DNA from: Marivivens donghaensis
Lineage (GTDB): Bacteria > Pseudomonadota > Alphaproteobacteria > Rhodobacterales > Rhodobacteraceae
DNA length: 64,000 nt
Direction: 5' to 3'
Assembly (NCBI RefSeq): GCF_011806565.1
Contig: NZ_JAATOP010000005.1
Location: 62,001 to 126,000, forward strand
Positions 38,013 through 46,234 of the stretch are shown piece by piece. The translations under genes were made by a program, and so were the position numbers. The notes below the pieces were generated by a model. The model searched no databases, was not told the DNA's origin, and saw nothing but the letters and a program-made list of their open reading frames with translations. Every line of letters begins with the position of its first letter. Position 1 is the stretch's first letter.

Positions 38013-38743
38013 CTGCGCTCCTCGGGGTTTTTGGCGGAATGGGACCGGCGGCGACAGTCGACTTTCTGGACAAGCTGACCAAACTGATTCCCGCCGCTTG
38101 TGATCAGGATCACCTACCGGTGCTGACGTTCAGCGATCCCACATTGCCCGACCGCTCCGCCGCGATAGAAGGACGGGGCGAAAGCCCCGAATTGCGGCTG
38201 ATCGCCGGTATCCGTCTGCTGGAGGCGGCGGGCGCCAAGGCCATCGCGATCCCTTGCAATACTGCCCACTATTGGCACACCGTCATGACTGATGCGAGTT
38301 CCGTTCCCGTACTCAGCACCATTGATGCCACAGCCGAGGCCGTCGCGCGCAATGTCGCCGTGACCTCGCGCATCGGCGTCCTCGCGACCGAAGGCACGAT
38401 CCTCGCGCGGCTCTATCAACGGCCCCTCATTGAAGCGGGTTTCATCGCCGAAGCGCTGACGCCCTCGCTTCGCGCGCAGTTCTGCGACGCAGGTCTGCGC
38501 AAGGTCAAAGAGGGCAAGATAGACGAAGCGCGCCACCTGCTGACCCACGCCTTGCAGGAATTCCACCGCGCCGGATGCCGCCATGTGATCCTCGGCTGCA
38601 CCGAAGCCTCGGTCGTTGCAGGTCTCGAGACAACTGCCTGCGGTGTCGAGCTCATCGACAGCAACCTTTCGCTCGCGCGAAAGGCGCTGCGCCATCTGGG
38701 ACGTGAACCCATCGAATTCAGGGAGATTTCCGTTGACGCATGA
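38009..38743 (+). CDS. Aspartate/glutamate racemase family protein
   Basis: The protein has 244 residues and appears intact. The N-terminus is LLGVFGGMGPAATVDFL, and the two catalytic cysteines occur in the expected settings: IPCNTAHYW near 90 and LGCTEAS near 198. It is a PLP-independent racemase of the Asp/Glu/hydantoin racemase superfamily, interconverting L and D acidic amino acids. The start is TTG at 38009, overlapping the end of the broken transporter. It is the only undamaged gene between four pseudogenes; transcription may now be limiting. Confidence 0.85.
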   Translation: MTALLGVFGGMGPAATVDFLDKLTKLIPAACDQDHLPVLTFSDPTLPDRSAAIEGRGESPELRLIAGIRLLEAAGAKAIAIPCNTAHYWHTVMTDASSVPVLSTIDATAEAVARNVAVTSRIGVLATEGTILARLYQRPLIEAGFIAEALTPSLRAQFCDAGLRKVKEGKIDEARHLLTHALQEFHRAGCRHVILGCTEASVVAGLETTACGVELIDSNLSLARKALRHLGREPIEFREISVDA

Positions 38744-40055
38744 AGCCCACAACCGGTCTCCCCGTGCCAAATTCTTCCGTCACCTGGGCGGCGGCCCCGC
38801 CGTTGTCGTATCCGCTGCTGCGGGTCTCTATGCAGGGATGCGCTGGCATTGGGGCGATCTCCCTGACCAGTTCATCGAGATTTACATCGCGCTCTACCGC
38901 ATGATGGCGCTTCCTTTCCTTGTTCTGACAATCCTCTATGCGATTTCCCGCATTCGCGCCCGAGGCGATGGCCACCATCCGGGCCTCTGGGCGATCATCC
39001 TTCTGCCTTCCGCCATGATGATCGCAGCCGCATCTTCGATCATCATCTCCTTCATGGTGCTCAAAAACTCTGAAGATACGGTTACCAAGGGGATCGGTCC
39101 CGTTGTGGCCGCCTTTGAAAAATCGGCGACCAGCTTCAACGAGGTCTCTTTGTCGTCCAGCGAAGACGAGGAGCACGTGTCGATCCTGCTTCAGACGATA
39201 TCGGAGTTCGTGCCGGACAACGTGTTCAAGGCTCTCTCCGAAATGGACCTCGGTCAGACGATCATCTTCCTGATCATCTTCGCTATCGCCGTCCTCAACA
39301 TCCCCGTCATGAAGCGCGAACGGTAAATTTTTTTCGTCGGTGCTGTCCGCCGCCCGTTCGAGACGATGATGGAGAAAATGCAGATTTTCATTCCGATCAT
39401 GGTGTTTTTCTATGCGATCCACGCCTCGCACGTCGTCTCTGCTGATGACTTCGAGGCGCTGCGCCTGCTGTTCCGCGTGATCCTGATCGCAAGCCTGTTC
39501 CTCTGCGTCGCCTCCGTTCTGATCGTCTCGGCCATCGAACGTAAGTCGCCGTTGACCGTCGCGAACAACATGAAGGACGGCATTATGGCGGGCGTCCTCG
39601 CGGTGACAGAGGAAGCATCGCTCGCCAACATGCTGGAAAAAATCCGCCAGTCGGGTGTCAGCCAGGAGGAAGAGGACGGTCAGGAGGTCATTGCGTCCCT
39701 CGGCCTCGCGATGGGACGCTTCGGCATGATCACCCTGATCGCATCGGTCCTGACCTTCACTGTGGCTGTCTACGGCGTCACGCCGACGCCCGAGCTACTG
39801 GTCAGCATGTTCTTTATGTCGATCCCGTCGGCTGTGCTGATCACCGGCCTTAACGGTCCCGGCGTTCTGGCCGCCGCGCTGACCCTTTGCGGCAGTGTCC
39901 TTGGCCTCCCGATCGAGGCGCTGCTCGTGCTGGTGATCCTGCTGGAGCCGTTGCTGGAACTCCTGCTGATCCCCGTGTCGGTCACGATGACAAACGCGCT
40001 CATGGTGCTGATGACCGCGCTTAGGCCCGAACTGGACGCTGAGGAGGCGGCCTAG
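38733..40055 (+). pseudogene. Second, divergent DAACS-like membrane protein, in-frame stop
   Basis: The TTG at 38733 behind GGGAG overlaps the racemase end. The frame is interrupted once by TAA at 39324-39326 and continues in the same frame (FFVGAVRRPFETMMEKMQ) to 40055, giving a full length of about 440 codons. The topology parallels the first transporter (a SEFVPDNVFKALSEMD loop; a final LPIEALLVLVILLEPLLELLL helix), but the HP1 serines are degenerate (AVTEEASLAN) and the positions of GltPh Asp394/Arg397 are Glu/Leu. It may have been a non-catalytic partner subunit. It converges on the LacI gene. Confidence 0.75.
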
Positions 40056-41077
40056 CTCTTCGTCCAGTAGGGCGCGGCTATGCTGCTCGTCAGGTGCAGT
40101 TGCGCGGGCCATATCATCTTGGCCTGTGGGGTTTCATTCTTTAGCAGCCGCAGCGTTTCGGCGGAAAGAGCGCGGCCAAGCGCCTCCAGATCAATGTCGA
40201 ACGCCGTCACGGCAGGATCAAGGAAGCGCAGGTGGTGCGACCGGCGGAATGTCGCGACAGATAGTTCGGGGCCGGCCTTGAGCTTCTGTTCTGCCAGCAC
40301 CGCATACACGCCGAGCGCCATCATCTCGTGGTTCAGAAGCACCGCGCTGGGCCGGTCGTCCATAGCGAGGATCTGTTTGGTCACCGCAGCGCCGCCAGCT
40401 TCGCCAAGTTCGCAGGTCATCAGCAGTTCGGGGTCGAAAGGGATGCCCAGCTTGCGGTGGGTTTTCTCGTAAGCCTCGCGCAGCACATAAGCGATGTTGG
40501 AGTCCGCAGGCGGCACGGTCGCAGCGATGCGCGTGTGGCCAAGGCGGTGCAGCATCCCGACCGCTTCATCGATGAACCCCTCGAAATCGAGGTCGATCCA
40601 CGGATGCTGGTCTGCGTACTTCGACCGGCCAAGGGCGAGGAAGGGGATGTTCGATTCCAGTAACATCTTGATGCGGGCATCGTCGTGACGCGTCGCGGTC
40701 AACACTAGCGCGTCGGCCATACCGCGGGCAATGACCCGCTTGAGGAAATCGGTCGGGTCCATCGATGAATGGCACGGCAGGATCACGAGGTCGTAATTCG
40801 CCTCGCTCAGCGCGGCCTGCATCTGGTCGATGACGCGCATGAAAAAGTTGTCGCCGGGGCGGTCGGTGGAGTGGCCGGTTTCCATCATGAAGGCGATGGT
40901 CTGCGTCGAGCCTCTGCGCAAAGAACGCCCTGAAGCGTTCGGCGAATATCCCAGAGACACCGCAGCATCGAGCACGCGCTTGCGGGTTTTCTCGTTAACG
41001 TCGCGTTTGTTGTTCAATGCACGAGAGACGGTTCCGATAGATAAATCAAGGTGTTGCGCAAGTTCCTTGATGTTCAT
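40052..41077 (-). CDS. LacI-family transcriptional repressor of the sugar operon
   Basis: The protein has 341 residues. The helix-turn-helix and hinge are at 1-55 (MNIKELAQHLDLSIGTVSRALNN; VSLGYSPNASGRSLRRG), followed by a periplasmic-binding-protein-like sensor domain. It is divergent from the sugar oxidoreductase/ABC operon at 41217, and two matching palindromes lie between them, so it likely represses both directions until a sugar binds. The stop shares four bases (CTAG) with the decayed transporter. Confidence 0.92.
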   Translation of the reverse strand: MNIKELAQHLDLSIGTVSRALNNKRDVNEKTRKRVLDAAVSLGYSPNASGRSLRRGSTQTIAFMMETGHSTDRPGDNFFMRVIDQMQAALSEANYDLVILPCHSSMDPTDFLKRVIARGMADALVLTATRHDDARIKMLLESNIPFLALGRSKYADQHPWIDLDFEGFIDEAVGMLHRLGHTRIAATVPPADSNIAYVLREAYEKTHRKLGIPFDPELLMTCELGEAGGAAVTKQILAMDDRPSAVLLNHEMMALGVYAVLAEQKLKAGPELSVATFRRSHHLRFLDPAVTAFDIDLEALGRALSAETLRLLKNETPQAKMIWPAQLHLTSSIAAPYWTKS

Positions 41078-41099
41078 CCGGTCTATCCTTCGGCGATTT

Positions 41100-41113
41100 C
41101 GTAAACGTTTCCG
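41100..41113. promoter_or_regulatory. LacI-type operator, site 1 (imperfect)
   Basis: The 14-bp element CGTAAACGTTTCCG is a near-palindrome of the LacI/GalR type centred on a CpG. It lies 23 bp before the repressor ATG on the minus strand, so it could serve autoregulation. Confidence 0.7.
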
Positions 41114-41122
41114 AAAATCTTA

Positions 41123-41152
41123 TTGACATAAAACGGCGCGCAACACTAGTGT
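41123..41152 (+). promoter_or_regulatory. Probable promoter of the sugar operon
   Basis: A perfect TTGACA (41123-41128) is followed after 18 bp by TAGTGT (41147-41152), directly abutting operator 2. A repressor bound there would block polymerase. Confidence 0.55.
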
Positions 41153-41166
41153 CGTAAACGTTTACG
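41153..41166. promoter_or_regulatory. LacI-type operator, site 2 (perfect palindrome)
   Basis: CGTAAACGTTTACG is a perfect 14-bp palindrome immediately after the likely -10 element, 50 bp before the oxidoreductase ATG. The centre-to-centre distance to site 1 is 53 bp, about five helical turns, which would suit looping. Confidence 0.8.
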
Positions 41167-41216
41167 GAATCTGCGTCCGGAGGTTGAATGGCGCGCGATT
41201 CCAAAGGGAGGAATTC

Positions 41217-42254
41217 ATGCAAACTGCCGTTTTGGTAGGTTGTGGAGCTATGTCGGAAGGCTGGCTCCGAGCCATAACGCACGTCAATTCGAAGGGCGAA
41301 AAGGTCCGTCTGGTGGGCTTTGTCGACCTCGATGCGGACCTCGCTGCCAAGCGGGCAGAGGCATGGGGTTGGACCGAGGCTAAGACCGGATCGGGCCTCG
41401 CCGCCATGCTGGAGGAGACCAAGCCCGACGTCGTGTTCGACATCGTTGTGCCTGTTGCGCGTTCGACCGTCGTGACCACTGCGTTCGACCACGGCTGTGA
41501 CGTGCTTTCGGAAAAGCCGATGGCGAACACGCTGGAAGAGGCCAAGGCGCTTTTGACCGCCCGCAATGCCTCGGGCCGTCTGCACGCCGTCATCCAAAAC
41601 CGCCGCTATCTGGACGGCATCCGCCGCGCCAAGAACTTCCTTGAAAGTGGCGCCATCGGCGAAGTGGCCGAGGTCCATTGCGATTTCTTCATCGCGCCGC
41701 ACTTCGGCGGTTTCCGCGAGGAAATGCAGCACGTCCTGCTGCTCGACATGGCGATCCACACGTTCGACGCCGCGCGTTTCGTCTCAGGCATCGAACCCCG
41801 CCGCGTTGTCTGCGTCGAGAGTAACCCCGACCATTCGTGGTACAGCCACGGCGCCAGCGCCAACGCGATTTTCGAATGTGAAAACAACAAGCTGCTGACC
41901 TATCGCGGCTCCTGGTGTGCCGAAGGCGCGCCGACCGACTGGGAAGCCACTTGGCGCATCGTCGGCAGCAAAGGCACCCTGATCTGGGACGGCAACAACG
42001 GTTTCCGCGCAGAACGCCCCGCCAAGCGCGACGGTCTGCTGGCCGAGATGGAAGAGATCGCCGTGCCCGAATTGCCGCCGCTGTCCGACACGGGCCACGC
42101 AGGCGTCATCGCCGATTTTCTGGCGGCACGGGAGAGCGGCACAGCGCCGCTCACCGACAGCCGCGACAATTACCGGTCACTCGCCATGACTTTCGCCGCC
42201 ATCGAGAGCGCGGAAGGTGGGTGCTTTATCGACATCGAGGAGGAAGAATTATGA
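41217..42254 (+). CDS. Gfo/Idh/MocA-family NAD(P)-dependent oxidoreductase
   Basis: The protein has 345 residues. An N-terminal Rossmann fold (VLVGCGAMSEGWL near 5-17) is followed by the EKPMANTLEEAK motif near 100, whose Lys is the usual catalytic residue, and a C-terminal alpha/beta domain with DMAIHTFD. Members oxidise or reduce a hydroxyl of sugars or cyclitols. The ATG at 41217 follows AGGGAGG. ATGA overlap couples it to the isomerase gene, suggesting consecutive steps on the imported substrate. Confidence 0.9.
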   Translation: MQTAVLVGCGAMSEGWLRAITHVNSKGEKVRLVGFVDLDADLAAKRAEAWGWTEAKTGSGLAAMLEETKPDVVFDIVVPVARSTVVTTAFDHGCDVLSEKPMANTLEEAKALLTARNASGRLHAVIQNRRYLDGIRRAKNFLESGAIGEVAEVHCDFFIAPHFGGFREEMQHVLLLDMAIHTFDAARFVSGIEPRRVVCVESNPDHSWYSHGASANAIFECENNKLLTYRGSWCAEGAPTDWEATWRIVGSKGTLIWDGNNGFRAERPAKRDGLLAEMEEIAVPELPPLSDTGHAGVIADFLAARESGTAPLTDSRDNYRSLAMTFAAIESAEGGCFIDIEEEEL

Positions 42255-43183
42255 GCGATCCAGCGAAAGCCATCAGGGTCGGAACAATGGTCGCCGCGTC
42301 CGGCGGCGAGGCCGCGACCCGTATCGGCGAGATTGCGGACATGGGGTTCGAAAGCTTCGAGCCGTTTTTCTGGCAGACCACGAACGGGCAGGACCTTGCC
42401 GAGCTTGGCAAGCGCTGCGTCGATGCCATCGGCGACCGCGATATCACGATCTCGACCCTCGGCATGTTCGGCAACCCGCTGGAGAACGATCCGCTTGATC
42501 AGGACACGCTTCAGGGCTGGAAGGACTGCATCGACAACGCCCACCATTTCGGTGCGACCTGCATCGCCGGCTTTACCGGCCGCGTGCGTGGCAAACCGCT
42601 CGAAGAGAGCCTGCCGCAGTACAAAAAGGTCTGGTCCGAGCTTGCGAAACGCGCCGCCGACAAGGGCGTGAAGATCGCCTTCGAGAACTGCGCCATGGAT
42701 GGCAACTGGCAGACCGGCGACTGGAATATTGCCCATAATCCAGATGCTTGGGAACTGATGTTCAACGAGACGCCGGACGACAACCTCGGCCTCGAATGGG
42801 AGCCGTGCCACCAGCTCGTCTACCTCATCGACCCGCTGCCGCAGATCCGCAAATGGGCCGACAAGATTTTCCACGTTCACGGCAAGGACGCCACCGTCCG
42901 CCACGACGTTATCCGCGAGCACGGCATCTTCGGCAAGCATCCGTTCGTGTTCATGCGCACCCCCGGTTTCGGGGACAGCAACTGGACCGACATCATCAGC
43001 GAACTGCGACTGGCGGGCTACCAAGGCTCGATCGACATCGAAGGCTGGCACGACCCCGTGTACCGCGACGAGCTGGAGATGACCGGTCAGGTCCACGCGC
43101 TCAAGTACCTCAAAAATTGCCGAGGTGGGGCCTTCATTCCCGGTTCCGGCAAATACGAAGGCGGCGACCCCTCACTTCTGTGA
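42251..43183 (+). CDS. Sugar phosphate isomerase/epimerase (xylose-isomerase-like TIM barrel)
   Basis: The protein has 310 residues with the AP-endonuclease-2 superfamily TIM-barrel pattern. Likely metal ligands are the Glu of IAFENCAMDGNW, the Asp/Glu and His of LEWEPCHQLV, the His of FHVHGKDA and the Glu of IDIEGWHDP. It should isomerise or epimerise the product of the adjacent oxidoreductase. The substrate is unknown. It starts by ATGA overlap with the preceding gene. Confidence 0.86.
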   Translation: MSDPAKAIRVGTMVAASGGEAATRIGEIADMGFESFEPFFWQTTNGQDLAELGKRCVDAIGDRDITISTLGMFGNPLENDPLDQDTLQGWKDCIDNAHHFGATCIAGFTGRVRGKPLEESLPQYKKVWSELAKRAADKGVKIAFENCAMDGNWQTGDWNIAHNPDAWELMFNETPDDNLGLEWEPCHQLVYLIDPLPQIRKWADKIFHVHGKDATVRHDVIREHGIFGKHPFVFMRTPGFGDSNWTDIISELRLAGYQGSIDIEGWHDPVYRDELEMTGQVHALKYLKNCRGGAFIPGSGKYEGGDPSLL

Positions 43184-43237
43184 GGGCAACCCCGTCCGAC
43201 AATTCCACCGTCCAATTTAAAGGGAGGAGACCTTATT

Positions 43238-44446
43238 ATGGACATGAAATATTACGCTCTGCTGACCACTGGACTTGTCTCGCTGGCCACGGCATCCGCC
43301 GCCCAGCAGGTCGAACTGGATCTCTGGACCATCGATGATCCGGGTGAATACCACTACGTCATGGCCGACGAGTTCATGGAAGCGCACCCCGATATCAAGA
43401 TCAACGTGCGCACCGTCCAGTTCGAGGACATGGTCAACGACCTCGCACGCGGCGTTGCCTCGGGCGATGCGCCGGACATCACCTACATCGACAACCCCGA
43501 GGTCGCGCTGTTCGCCTCGCGCGGTCTACTGCTCGACCTGTCGGAGTATATCGAAGCGTCCGACGTGGTGAACGCCGAAGACATCTTCCCCGGTCCGCTG
43601 TCGTCCGTGACCTACGAGGGCGGTATCTACGGTCTGCCGCGCGGCGCGAACACCATCGCGCTCTACTACAACGCCGACATGTACCGTGACGCGGGCCTCG
43701 ACCCCGACAACCCGCCGTCGACATGGGCCGAGCTCTATGACGCGGCCAAGGCGCTGACCAAGCCCGAGGAAAACGTCTACGGCCTCGCGTTCTCTGCCGT
43801 GGCGACGGAAGAGGGCACGTTCCAGTTCCTGCCGTGGCTCCAGATGACCGGCGGCGACTATAACAACGTCAACACCGAAGGCGCTGTCGAGGCGCTGAAC
43901 ATGTGGAAAGCGTTCATCGACGAAGGCATCGCATCCCCCGACACGCTGATCCGCGGTCAGTGGGACAGCACCGGCACCTTCAACGCAGGTCAGGCGGCAA
44001 TGTCGATCTCCGGCCCGTGGGAATTGCCGCGTATGAGCAGCGAAGCAGACTTCGACTTCCGCGCCACCATGCTGCCCGCACCAAGCGCGGATGCGGAACG
44101 TGCTTCGGCCCTCGGCGAAGGTGACAACGTGATCCTCGCATCCTCGGACAATCCGGACGAGGCGTTCATGTTCCTCGAATTCCTGATGGCGAACATGGAC
44201 CGCGTCTGGAACGAGTTCGGCTATCTTCCGGCGTCGGACGTTGAAGTCACCGATCCGAAGTACCCCGAAATCTACGCGGTCTTCGAGGAATCGATGAAGT
44301 ATGCGCGCAACCGTGGTCCGCACCCCGAGTGGCCGCGCATCAGCCAAGCCATTCAAGGCGCGATCCAATCCACTCTGACAGGTCAGGCCAGCGCCGAAGA
44401 CGCGCTTGCCGATGCACAGAGCCGGATCGACCGCGTCCTGAACTAA
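43238..44446 (+). CDS. Sugar ABC transporter substrate-binding protein (family 1)
   Basis: The protein has 402 residues. A signal peptide (MDMKYYALLTTGLVSLATASAAQ, cleavage near 22) is followed by the SBP_bac_1 pattern: ELDLWTIDDP, MADEFMEAHPDIKINV, GDAPDITYIDNPE, IYGLPRGANTIALYYN, MSISGPWELP. It captures a carbohydrate in the periplasm for the two permeases downstream. A strong GGGAGGAG ribosome site stands before the ATG at 43238; starting at the second ATG (43244) would still leave a signal peptide. Confidence 0.92.
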   Translation: MDMKYYALLTTGLVSLATASAAQQVELDLWTIDDPGEYHYVMADEFMEAHPDIKINVRTVQFEDMVNDLARGVASGDAPDITYIDNPEVALFASRGLLLDLSEYIEASDVVNAEDIFPGPLSSVTYEGGIYGLPRGANTIALYYNADMYRDAGLDPDNPPSTWAELYDAAKALTKPEENVYGLAFSAVATEEGTFQFLPWLQMTGGDYNNVNTEGAVEALNMWKAFIDEGIASPDTLIRGQWDSTGTFNAGQAAMSISGPWELPRMSSEADFDFRATMLPAPSADAERASALGEGDNVILASSDNPDEAFMFLEFLMANMDRVWNEFGYLPASDVEVTDPKYPEIYAVFEESMKYARNRGPHPEWPRISQAIQGAIQSTLTGQASAEDALADAQSRIDRVLN

Positions 44447-44512
44447 CCATCCTCCCAAGGATGGGGCGGGCTCGAGCAATCGGGTCCGCCTCACTTAAGA
44501 AAGGATCTGGAT

Positions 44513-45415
44513 GTGCTTGTTTTCAAGAACACTTTTCGCGACGGGGTCGGCTTCGACGCCATCCTTGTGACGCTGGCGCTCGGCTACCTCGTTCTCTTTT
44601 CCGCATTCCCGCTGGTCTATAACCTCGTGATGTCGTTCCAGGAGGTCGACCTGTTTTCGCTGGCGTCCTTCGACCGTCCGTTTGTCGGTCTGGACAACTA
44701 CGAGGACGTGCTGACCCGCACCGAAGCATCGAGCATTTTCTTCAACACCGTGAAATTCGTCGGCATCTCGGTCGTCGCGCAACTCGTCGTCGGCTTTGCG
44801 CTCGCGATGTTCTTCCAGCTCGATTTCCCGCTGAACACATGGCTGCGTGGTCTGTTCCTCGCCGGTTGGATCATGCCCGCACTGGTCGTCGGCGCAGTCT
44901 GGAGCTGGATTTTCGCAGGTGACTTCGGCGTGCTGAACTACATGCTGCAAGCGCTGGGGATTACGGATGCCAAGATCTTCTGGCTCTCCAATCCCGACGT
45001 CGCGCTCTATTCCGTCATCATCGCGAATATCTGGCTCGGCGTGCCGTTCAACATGATCCTCCTGTCGGTCGGACTGGCGGGCATTCCCGAGGACGTCTAC
45101 GAGGCCGCACAGCTCGACGGCGCCAGCCGCATCCAGCGGTTCTTCACGATCACGCTGCCGATGATGCGTGCCCAGCTTGGCGCGGTAATCTCGCTCGGTG
45201 TGATCTTCACGCTCCAGCAGTTCGACCTCTTTGCGGCGCTGACCCAAGGCGGCCCCGCAAATTCCTCCAATGTCTTCCAGTATTGGAGCTGGCAACTGTC
45301 GTTCCAGTATTACGAGATCGGCGTCGGCTCGGTCATTTCGGTGCTGATGATCCTCTTCGTGGTCTTCGTCGCAGCGATCTACGTCCGTTCCACCCGTCAT
45401 GAACAGGTGATGTGA
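44513..45415 (+). CDS. Sugar ABC transporter permease (MalF/UgpA-like)
   Basis: The protein has 300 residues and six membrane helices. The ATPase-coupling EAA loop reads EAAQLDGASRIQRFFTITLP near 208-227. The start is GTG at 44513 behind AAAGGAT; an overlapping ATG at 44511 is out of frame. It forms the membrane pore with the next gene product. Confidence 0.92.
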   Translation: MLVFKNTFRDGVGFDAILVTLALGYLVLFSAFPLVYNLVMSFQEVDLFSLASFDRPFVGLDNYEDVLTRTEASSIFFNTVKFVGISVVAQLVVGFALAMFFQLDFPLNTWLRGLFLAGWIMPALVVGAVWSWIFAGDFGVLNYMLQALGITDAKIFWLSNPDVALYSVIIANIWLGVPFNMILLSVGLAGIPEDVYEAAQLDGASRIQRFFTITLPMMRAQLGAVISLGVIFTLQQFDLFAALTQGGPANSSNVFQYWSWQLSFQYYEIGVGSVISVLMILFVVFVAAIYVRSTRHEQVM

Positions 45416-45418
45416 GCC

Positions 45419-46234
45419 ATGTTGAAACGCTATTCACTCCTCGCCCTCGCGCTGGTTTTCGTCAGCATCTACCTGTTCCCGCTCTACTGGATGTACGTCA
45501 CAGCCCTGAAGACGGGCACCGAGATCTTTGCCTTCCCGCCGACCTTCTGGCCCGAAGATCCGCAATGGATGGTGGCCGAGGTCTGGTCGCGTCTGAAGAT
45601 GGACGTGTACCTCAAGAACTCGTTGCTAATCGCACTCGGCACCACGGCCATCGTGATCCTGACGGGGACGGGCTGCGCCTACGTCCTGTCGCGCATCCGC
45701 AATCGCTGGATGGACGCGGTGCTGTTCGTCGTCCTGATGATGCAGGTGCTGCCATCCTCGCTGATGGTCACGCCGATCTTCGTGGCGTTCAATCAGGTCG
45801 GCCTGAACGAATTCCCGCGGACCTCCGTGATCCTAGCCCAAGCGGCGAAGGTCCTACCGCTCTATATCGTGCTGTGCCGCGCCACGTTCGTTCAGGTCCC
45901 GCGAGAGCTGGAAGAGGCCGCGCTGGTCGACGGCAACTCCCGCGTCGGTGCGTTCCTGTCGATCATCGTGCCATTGGCCCGCAACGGCATCCTCGTCACC
46001 TCGGTCCTGATTTTCCTGCAAAGCTTCGGTGAATACGTCTATTCCCGCTCGCTCATCACCCAACGCGCGCTCCAGCCCGCCACGGTCGGTCTGCAGTCCT
46101 TCATGGGGCCGAACACCTCCGACTGGTCGGGCGTGATGACCTATTCGGCCATCTACGTGACGCCCATCCTTATCGTTTTCGTCCTGCTGCAACGCCAGAT
46201 CGTCAGTGGCTTGACCTCGGGAGCCTTGAAATGA
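45419..46234 (+). CDS. Sugar ABC transporter permease (MalG/UgpE-like)
   Basis: The protein has 271 residues and about six membrane helices. The EAA loop is EEAALVDGNSRVGAFLSIIVPL near 164-185. It begins 3 bases after the previous permease and overlaps the ATPase gene by ATGA, so the three are co-translated. It pairs with the MalF-like permease. Confidence 0.92.
   Translation: MLKRYSLLALALVFVSIYLFPLYWMYVTALKTGTEIFAFPPTFWPEDPQWMVAEVWSRLKMDVYLKNSLLIALGTTAIVILTGTGCAYVLSRIRNRWMDAVLFVVLMMQVLPSSLMVTPIFVAFNQVGLNEFPRTSVILAQAAKVLPLYIVLCRATFVQVPRELEEAALVDGNSRVGAFLSIIVPLARNGILVTSVLIFLQSFGEYVYSRSLITQRALQPATVGLQSFMGPNTSDWSGVMTYSAIYVTPILIVFVLLQRQIVSGLTSGALK

Noticed and set aside
39366-40055. Separate 229-residue membrane protein
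   Set aside because: It is in frame with the segment before TAA 39324 and completes its fold; treated as one pseudogene.
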